NCBI GenBank assembly: GCA_007118045.1
Contig: SKTG01000137.1
Location: forward strand, 1 to 10,526
Length of the DNA: 10,526 nt
Origin: Nitriliruptoraceae bacterium
GTDB taxonomy: Bacteria > Actinomycetota > Nitriliruptoria > Nitriliruptorales > Nitriliruptoraceae
Reading direction: 5' to 3'
The notes under the pieces are model-generated. The model was given only the letters and a program-made list of their open reading frames with translations. It searched no databases and had not been told where the DNA came from. Positions within the stretch are counted from its first letter, which is position 1; each line of letters opens with the position of its first letter. Of the stretch, positions 6,692-10,526 are shown piece after piece. The translations under genes and the position numbers were made by a program.

Positions 6692-7612
6692 TCAGGTGGG
6701 GTGCCGTGATCGGTCGTGCCCGAGCCCGGCCGGGTCCTCGTCGTCGTCGGCCAGCGCTGCGATCCGCTGCAGGGTACGTGCGTCGCGCTGCCGTTTCGTG
6801 ACCGCGTCCCGGGCCTGTTGCTCGGCGGCCCACCGCAGGAACAGCGAGGCGATGATCCCCCAGAGCACGAAGCCGCCACCGATGTTCATCATGATGCCCG
6901 CGGCCTGCTGGTCCGCGATCGGGTCGAAGCCGAGCCACAGCGGCGGCGCGAGCTCGTACAGCCCGTACAGCGGCAGCGGCGAGAACGTCAGGAACGCCGC
7001 CGGCACGAACATCAGCACCGAGGACGCGAACAGGTAGAAGGCGCGCAGTGGCTCCTCGATCGCGTTCGGGTCGGCCGGGGCGCGGCGCATCGCCGGCCAC
7101 CACCAGACCAGCGCGGCGGCCAGGTGGGCCACGTCGACCCCGAAGGAGCCGAGCTGGGTCGTCTTCAGCGTGTCGACCGTGACCGGCAGGTGCGTGCCGA
7201 ACAGCACCACGTTGAACACCAGCAGCGCGATCGGCCACCAGGTGACCGTGCGCAGCACCCGTTCCCGCCGCGTGCCGGTCGGGAACCAGCGTTCGACCAG
7301 CCAGTCCGGCAGCCCGGCGATCAGCAGGGGCGCCGCGACGAAGCTGTACACGATGTAGCGCGCGATGCCCACCGTGGCGAGGTAGCCGACGCCGAGCTGG
7401 CCGACCGGCCACTCGGAGACCAGGAACAGCGCCAGCACGCCGAGGCACCAGAAGCGCAGGCGGCGCCGGTCGACGGGCTGCCCCGCGCGCCGGTGCGCCG
7501 CGAGGTACCCCCCGATCGCGGCGGCGGCGACCAGCCAGACCCCGAGGAACGGCGTGTACCGCCAGGTCCAGATCTGGCCGGGCGTCGAGGAGCACCAGAA
7601 GGCCACGTTCAC
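6692..7612 (-). CDS. ctaG: Cytochrome c oxidase assembly protein, caa3-type CtaG
   Basis: A 306-residue membrane protein of the caa3_CtaG family, which helps place copper in the CuB site of haem-copper oxidases in Gram-positive bacteria. About seven membrane segments are visible, near residues 20-39, 54-70, 80-104, 124-141, 157-175, 190-212 and 238-261. Family landmarks are FGTHLPV at 138-144, VAHLAAALVWWWP at 161-173 and DPIADQQAAGIMMNIGGGFVLW near 230-251. The C-terminal 45 residues are a charged, acidic cytoplasmic tail. The GTG at 7612 is chosen because it precedes the family-like N-terminus. A second GTG two codons later is equally possible, and neither has a strong ribosome binding site. 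The frame continues upstream into the Sco gene but encodes nothing family-like there. It lies 61 bases after the Sco gene. Two upstream neighbours carry periplasmic copper-binding motifs, which supports the role. Confidence 0.88.
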   Translation of the reverse strand: MNVAFWCSSTPGQIWTWRYTPFLGVWLVAAAAIGGYLAAHRRAGQPVDRRRLRFWCLGVLALFLVSEWPVGQLGVGYLATVGIARYIVYSFVAAPLLIAGLPDWLVERWFPTGTRRERVLRTVTWWPIALLVFNVVLFGTHLPVTVDTLKTTQLGSFGVDVAHLAAALVWWWPAMRRAPADPNAIEEPLRAFYLFASSVLMFVPAAFLTFSPLPLYGLYELAPPLWLGFDPIADQQAAGIMMNIGGGFVLWGIIASLFLRWAAEQQARDAVTKRQRDARTLQRIAALADDDEDPAGLGHDRSRHPT

Positions 7613-7673
7613 GGCGCGGACACCCGGGTCGCGCGGCGCGTCGGCTGCGGGGCCTCGTGTCGCCGCCGTCGGG

Positions 7674-8354
7674 TCAAGACCATTCCTCGACCACCTTCGG
7701 CAGATCCGCGACCCAGTCGGAGCGCCGGGCTCCGAAGGGCCAGGTGCGCTGCGCCTGCCCATCGGCGTCGAAGCCGATGACCTGCGCGGGGTGACCGATC
7801 AGCTCGCCCTCGCCACGTGGGTCCTCGCCCTCCACCACCGGCCCGCCCAGGTCCAGCTGGGCGAGCGCCTCCTCGACGACGGGCAGCTCCTCGTGCAGGC
7901 CCACCATCTCGGAGCTGAAGTTGTCGAGGTAGTCGTCGATGCGTTCCGGGGTGTCCCGGTCGGGGTCGACGGAGACGAACACGACGTCGAGGTCGTGGTA
8001 GGAGACACCGGCGCCCTCCATGGCCGAGGCGATGGCCGAGAGGTGGACCGGGCAGATGTCGGGGCAGCTCGTGTAGCCGAAGAACATCAACGTCGGCGTC
8101 CCCGCGAAGGCGTCGTCGACCTCCACGGGATCGCCGTCGACGTCCCGCAGCGTCACGTCCGGCAGGCTGCGTTCCCGTTCCAGCGGCAGCCCGTGCCAGC
8201 CGTCGGCGCGACGCTCCAGCCCCTCGGCGACCAGTGAGGTCGCGCTGGCCGGGCCGCAGGCGCTGGCGAGGAGGCCGACCACCACGACGAGCGCCGGGAG
8301 CCACCACCCGGTCGGGCGGTACGACGACGCGGCCGGGTCGTGACGGTCATCCAT
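7674..8354 (-). CDS. Sco1/SenC/PrrC family copper chaperone lipoprotein
   Basis: A 226-residue thioredoxin-fold protein expected on the outer face of the cytoplasmic membrane, where Sco proteins deliver copper to, or reduce, the CuA site of cytochrome oxidase. A hydrophobic segment (WWLPALVVVVGLLASAC) ends at Cys33, giving a lipoprotein-like signal, although the -3 residue is Ala rather than the usual Leu. The copper-binding C-x-x-x-C is T-S-C-P-D-I-C-P with Cys97 and Cys101. The third ligand is His188 in GHPAQVIGF. VVFVSVDPDRDTPE at 124-137 is the family's conserved strand and loop. The ATG start overlaps the end of the PCu(A)C gene by eight bases (ATGGATGA), so the two are almost certainly co-translated. 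All metal ligands are present, so it should be functional. Confidence 0.93.
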   Translation of the reverse strand: MDDRHDPAASSYRPTGWWLPALVVVVGLLASACGPASATSLVAEGLERRADGWHGLPLERERSLPDVTLRDVDGDPVEVDDAFAGTPTLMFFGYTSCPDICPVHLSAIASAMEGAGVSYHDLDVVFVSVDPDRDTPERIDDYLDNFSSEMVGLHEELPVVEEALAQLDLGGPVVEGEDPRGEGELIGHPAQVIGFDADGQAQRTWPFGARRSDWVADLPKVVEEWS

Positions 8355-8829
8355 CGGTCTCGTCGCCCTCCGTATCGGGCTCGGTCGACTCGGCCAGGTC
8401 CACCACGTCCACGACCTCGACGGACACCGTTGTGGGGTCGGAACGGTCGAAGGACAGCGTCATCTCGAAGGTACCGCCCTGCGTGACGGTCTCGTCGGGG
8501 GCCACCATCATCAGGTGCAGGCCGCCCGGCCGGAACTCGGTCGTCTCCCCGGCCGGGAGTTCCACGGCGTCGCGCTGCTCCATCCGCGCCCGGCCGTCGT
8601 CGATGGTGGTCTCGTGCAGCTCGACGGCCACGGCCACGTCCGTGTCGACGGCGACCAGCTCGTCGTCGCCGGTGCCGGCGTTGTCGATGGCGACCACGAT
8701 CTGGGACGCCCCGGAGACCGGCTCGCCCGCCCGGGCCTGGCCGACCCGCAGATCGGGATCGCCCGATGTGCAGGCCACGAGGGAGACCGCCAGCGTCGTC
8801 GCCAGCAGGGACCTGACGTGCGGGGGCAT
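8347..8829 (-). CDS. PCu(A)C copper chaperone lipoprotein
   Basis: A 160-residue exported protein of the PCu(A)C (DUF461) family, which binds Cu(I) outside the membrane and passes it to Sco or directly to the CuA centre of cytochrome oxidase. A signal peptide ends in the lipobox L-V-A-C with Cys20 as the acylated residue. The copper motif H-x10-M-x21-H-x-M is exact: His72, Met83, His105 and Met107. The last 15 residues are acidic (Glu/Asp/Thr-rich) and fall outside the domain. The ATG at 8829 is chosen because it opens directly onto the signal peptide and has AGGA six bases upstream. The frame happens to be open for a further 1.6 kb through the glycosyltransferase gene, but that sequence is antisense-like Arg/Gly-rich. 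It is the first gene of the copper cluster and overlaps the Sco start by eight bases. Confidence 0.93.
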   Translation of the reverse strand: MPPHVRSLLATTLAVSLVACTSGDPDLRVGQARAGEPVSGASQIVVAIDNAGTGDDELVAVDTDVAVAVELHETTIDDGRARMEQRDAVELPAGETTEFRPGGLHLMMVAPDETVTQGGTFEMTLSFDRSDPTTVSVEVVDVVDLAESTEPDTEGDETDG

Positions 8830-8860
8830 CGAGCATCCTGGCGGTCGGGGAGCGGAGAGC

Positions 8861-8891
8861 GGGGAGCGGGAGCGGGGGCGCGGGTCGAGGG
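8861..8891 (+). other. Canonical G-quadruplex motif
   Basis: Five runs of at least three G on the + strand (8861-8864, 8868-8870, 8874-8878, 8882-8884, 8889-8891) are separated by loops of 3, 3, 3 and 4 bases, which satisfies the G3+N1-7 rule with one run to spare. It lies 32-62 bases before the PCu(A)C start, on the template strand of that gene. Confidence 0.6.
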
Positions 8892-8967
8892 TGGCGGACG
8901 GCGAGGAGCGGGTGGGGGCGAGGAGCGGGCGAAGGTGGGGGACGGCGAGGCGACGGTCGGGGGCGCG

Positions 8968-9041
8968 GGTCGACCCCTTCCCGATCGGGGGGCGGTCGAC
9001 CCCCTCCCGAGCAGGGGGCGGTCCACCCCCTCCCGATGGTC
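8968..9041. repeat. 26-bp tandem repeat, about 2.8 copies
   Basis: Copies begin at 8968, 8994 and 9020 (the third is shortened). Copies 1 and 2 match at 23 of 26 positions. Each starts with GGTCGACC (GGTCCACC in the third), continues with a C-run and TCCCGA, and the first two end in a G-run. The first copy also contains the palindrome CCCGATCGGG. The units touch each other without spacers. Confidence 0.75.
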
Positions 9042-9161
9042 GTCCGGGTCCGCCGTCCGGTTCCCGCGCGCCCCGCCGCGAGCACGGGGCGTGCAAGCGG
9101 TCGACGAGCCCAGCCGGCCGACCCGTCGGGCGACCCCCGTGCGCGGACCCGTCGGTTCGGA

Positions 9162-10424
9162 TCAGCCCGCCAACCCGTCGAGCTCGAGGATCTCCGCCTC
9201 CCGCAGCAGGGAACGCAGCGGCCGGCGTCCGGTGGGGTCGAGGACCGCCTCCTCGACGATCGCCCGCTCGTGCACCGCGACCACCGCGTCGGCGACGGCC
9301 TCCCAGTCGTAACGGTCCGCGACCAGCCGGCGTCCCCGGGCGGTCAACTCGCGGGCCAGCTCGGGATCGGCGAGCACCTCGACGATGCGCTCGGCCAGCT
9401 GGACGTCGTCCTGTGGCGGGAAGCTCAGTCCGTGGCCACCCGCGACGATCTCGCGCAGACCGCCCGTGTCGCCGACCACGACGGGGGTGCCGCAGGCCAT
9501 CGCCTCGACCGCGACGAGGCCGAACGGTTCGTAGATCGAGGGCGCGAGTGCGACGTCGGCAGCGGCGTAGTGCAGGCGCAGCTCGTGGTCCGCGAGGAAG
9601 CCGGTGAAGGTGACGCGGTCGCCGAGATCGAGCGCCTCGACGAGCTCGCGGAGCTCGTCGGAGTAGGTGCCGACCCCGGCGACGAGGAAGCGCACCGCGC
9701 CCACCCGGGCCTCCACCCGCTCGAGCGCGTGGAGCACGGTCTGCACGCCCTTCTCGTACTCCAGGCGCCCGGCGAAGAGCACCAGCGCCTCGCCGTCGGG
9801 CGCCAGTTCGCGGCGGAACCGTGCCACCTCGGCGTCCGGCAGGGCGAAGTCGCGAAGGGCAACGCCGTTGGGGATCACGTCCAGCTTCCCGTGTGGCAAC
9901 GCGAAGACGGCCTCGACCTGGTCGCGCATGTAGTCCGAGCAGGCGATGACGCGGCGGGCCTCGTAGGTCAGCCACCACTCGATCTGGTGGATGAGCTTGT
10001 TCATCGGTCCCGGCAGGTACCCCTGGTGGCGCCCGTACTCGGTGGCGTGGATGGTGGCCACGAGCGGCAGATCGAAGGTGTCCTTGAGCCCGGCGGCGGC
10101 GTAGGCGACCAACCAGTCGTGGGCGTGGATCACGTCGAAGGGTTCCTCGGCGACCAACGCGGTCGCCGCGGCCTGGACCCGGTTGTTGAAGGCGAGCACC
10201 CACGGCACCAGGTCGTCGAAGCCGAGGCCGGGCGGAGCCTCCGTGACGCGGCTGACGTGGACGCCCTCCAGCAACTCCTCGGTGGGAGCGTCCGGGTGGT
10301 CCCGCGTGACCACGTGCACGTGGTGGCCCTGGGCCGCCAGCGACCGTGTCAGCGCTGCTACGTGCCGGCCCAACCCTCCGACCACGCGGGGCGGGTACTC
10401 CCAGGACAGCACCAGGATGCGCAT
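9162..10424 (-). CDS. Glycosyltransferase family 4, Rv3032-like glucan glycosyltransferase
   Basis: A 420-residue GT-B retaining glycosyltransferase. The N-terminal acceptor domain opens with MRILVLSWEYPPRVVGGLGRH at 1-21 (GGLG binds the sugar-nucleotide phosphates) and carries IHAHDWLVA at 99-107 and TIHATEYGRH at 124-133. The C-terminal donor domain has FAGRLEYEKG at 217-226 (Arg220 and Lys225) and the E-x7-E motif EPFGLVAVE with Glu299 and Glu307. The combination of SWEYPP, HAHDWLVA, TIHATExGRH and GRLEYEKGV is what I recall of M. tuberculosis Rv3032, an alpha-1,4-glucosyltransferase for methylglucose lipopolysaccharide and glycogen. Corynebacterial-type GlgA is the next best match. The ATG at 10424 is chosen because it opens the fold. 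The frame extends 17 codons upstream with no family-like sequence, and the nearest GAGG is nine bases away. It is the only gene in this part of the window. Confidence 0.9.
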   Translation of the reverse strand: MRILVLSWEYPPRVVGGLGRHVAALTRSLAAQGHHVHVVTRDHPDAPTEELLEGVHVSRVTEAPPGLGFDDLVPWVLAFNNRVQAAATALVAEEPFDVIHAHDWLVAYAAAGLKDTFDLPLVATIHATEYGRHQGYLPGPMNKLIHQIEWWLTYEARRVIACSDYMRDQVEAVFALPHGKLDVIPNGVALRDFALPDAEVARFRRELAPDGEALVLFAGRLEYEKGVQTVLHALERVEARVGAVRFLVAGVGTYSDELRELVEALDLGDRVTFTGFLADHELRLHYAAADVALAPSIYEPFGLVAVEAMACGTPVVVGDTGGLREIVAGGHGLSFPPQDDVQLAERIVEVLADPELARELTARGRRLVADRYDWEAVADAVVAVHERAIVEEAVLDPTGRRPLRSLLREAEILELDGLAG

Positions 10425-10464
10425 GGCCGGAAGCCTCGCAGGCGGCGACGCCCCGGCGCAACGC

Positions 10465-10490
10465 GGTGGCATCACGGTGGCGGTGCCACC
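10465..10490. repeat. Nested inverted repeats upstream of the glycosyltransferase
   Basis: GGTGGCA at 10465-10471 pairs with TGCCACC at 10484-10490, and a second GGTGGC at 10476-10481 pairs with GCCACC at 10485-10490 across a three-base loop. The two are mutually exclusive stems. They lie 41-66 bases before the ATG at 10424, so they could act in the leader or as an operator. The G+C bias makes chance plausible. Confidence 0.25.
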
Positions 10491-10526
10491 ACGCGGCGCG
10501 GCCGCGGCATCCGCGCGCCGCCGCGA

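Larger units (their letters stand above)
8830..9161. other. Non-coding, G-rich and repetitive spacer upstream of the copper cluster
   Basis: 332 bases between the stop of the glycosyltransferase and the start of the PCu(A)C gene. The part from 8841 to 8967 is almost all G and A with interspersed C on the + strand. It contains imperfect internal repeats: GCGAGGAGCGGG at 8901-8912 and 8918-8929, and GGACGGCGAGG at 8896-8906 and 8940-8950. A 26-bp tandem repeat follows at 8968-9041. Farther on are a small hairpin (GCACG-GGG-CGTGC, 9082-9094) and GACCCGTCGG twice (9120-9129, 9146-9155). No convincing gene or AT-rich -10 is seen. The promoter of the copper cluster must lie here or within the glycosyltransferase gene. 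Confidence 0.6.

Noticed and set aside
6716..7780. Plus-strand open frame opposite ctaG
   Set aside because: Gln/Arg/Glu-rich antisense sequence; ctaG has seven membrane segments and family motifs.
8968..9041. CRISPR array
   Set aside because: The 26-bp units abut without unique spacers, and no cas gene is present.
9066..9094. Terminator for the glycosyltransferase
   Set aside because: Short GC stems (GCACG/CGTGC and an alternative GCCCC/GGGGC) without a T-run on the minus strand; not separable from background at this base composition.
8830..10461. Open frame continuing upstream from the PCu(A)C gene through the glycosyltransferase gene on the same strand
   Set aside because: The added sequence is Arg/Gly/Ala-rich, overlaps a well-supported GT4 gene in another frame, and the PCu(A)C signal peptide starts exactly at 8829.
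1..10526. Mobile element, prophage, toxin-antitoxin or defence island
   Set aside because: No transposase, integrase, tRNA, long terminal repeats or defence-type domains were seen, and base and codon use look uniform along the window.

Overview
The window is very G+C-rich (well above 70% by eye), uses GTG starts freely and has short purine-rich ribosome binding sites. Its gene content (a CoxE-type VWA protein, a flavodoxin-like protein, caa3-type CtaG, an Rv3032-like glycosyltransferase and an EchA17-like hydratase) points to a high-GC actinobacterium, perhaps a deep-branching lineage rather than a mycobacterium or streptomycete. This placement is inference from gene content only. There are ten protein genes. 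I found no rRNA, tRNA, CRISPR array, transposase or phage gene.

Layout. Bases 2-1123 (+) are the 3' part of a CoxE-like VWA gene that enters from outside the window. After a 277-base spacer comes a flavodoxin-domain gene (1401-1931, +), which converges, with a 3-base gap, on an L-lactate permease family gene (1935-3464, -). A 146-base divergent spacer with a perfect 19-bp palindrome separates the permease from a tight three-gene + strand operon: enoyl-CoA hydratase (3611-4393), SAM-dependent methyltransferase (4402-5430) and left-handed beta-helix acyltransferase (5427-6335). The stop of the first gene overlaps the ribosome binding site of the second, and the second and third overlap as GTGA.

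The rest lies on the minus strand. A copper-delivery and cytochrome oxidase assembly cluster is read in the order PCu(A)C lipoprotein (8829-8347), Sco/SenC lipoprotein (8354-7674), CtaG (7612-6692) and a small DUF3006 protein (6576-6343). Upstream of it, 8830-9161 is non-coding and holds a canonical G-quadruplex motif and a 26-bp tandem repeat. Beyond that is a GT4 glycosyltransferase (10424-9162).

How they fit together. The PCu(A)C, Sco and CtaG proteins together make a plausible copper route to the oxidase Cu sites. The most interesting inference is that the hydratase, methyltransferase and hexapeptide acyltransferase operon plus the Rv3032-like glycosyltransferase recall the gene set of the M. 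tuberculosis Rv3030-Rv3039c region, which is linked to methylglucose lipopolysaccharide. The window may therefore carry part of a polymethylated-polysaccharide (or other acylated glycan) locus, here interleaved with respiratory copper genes.
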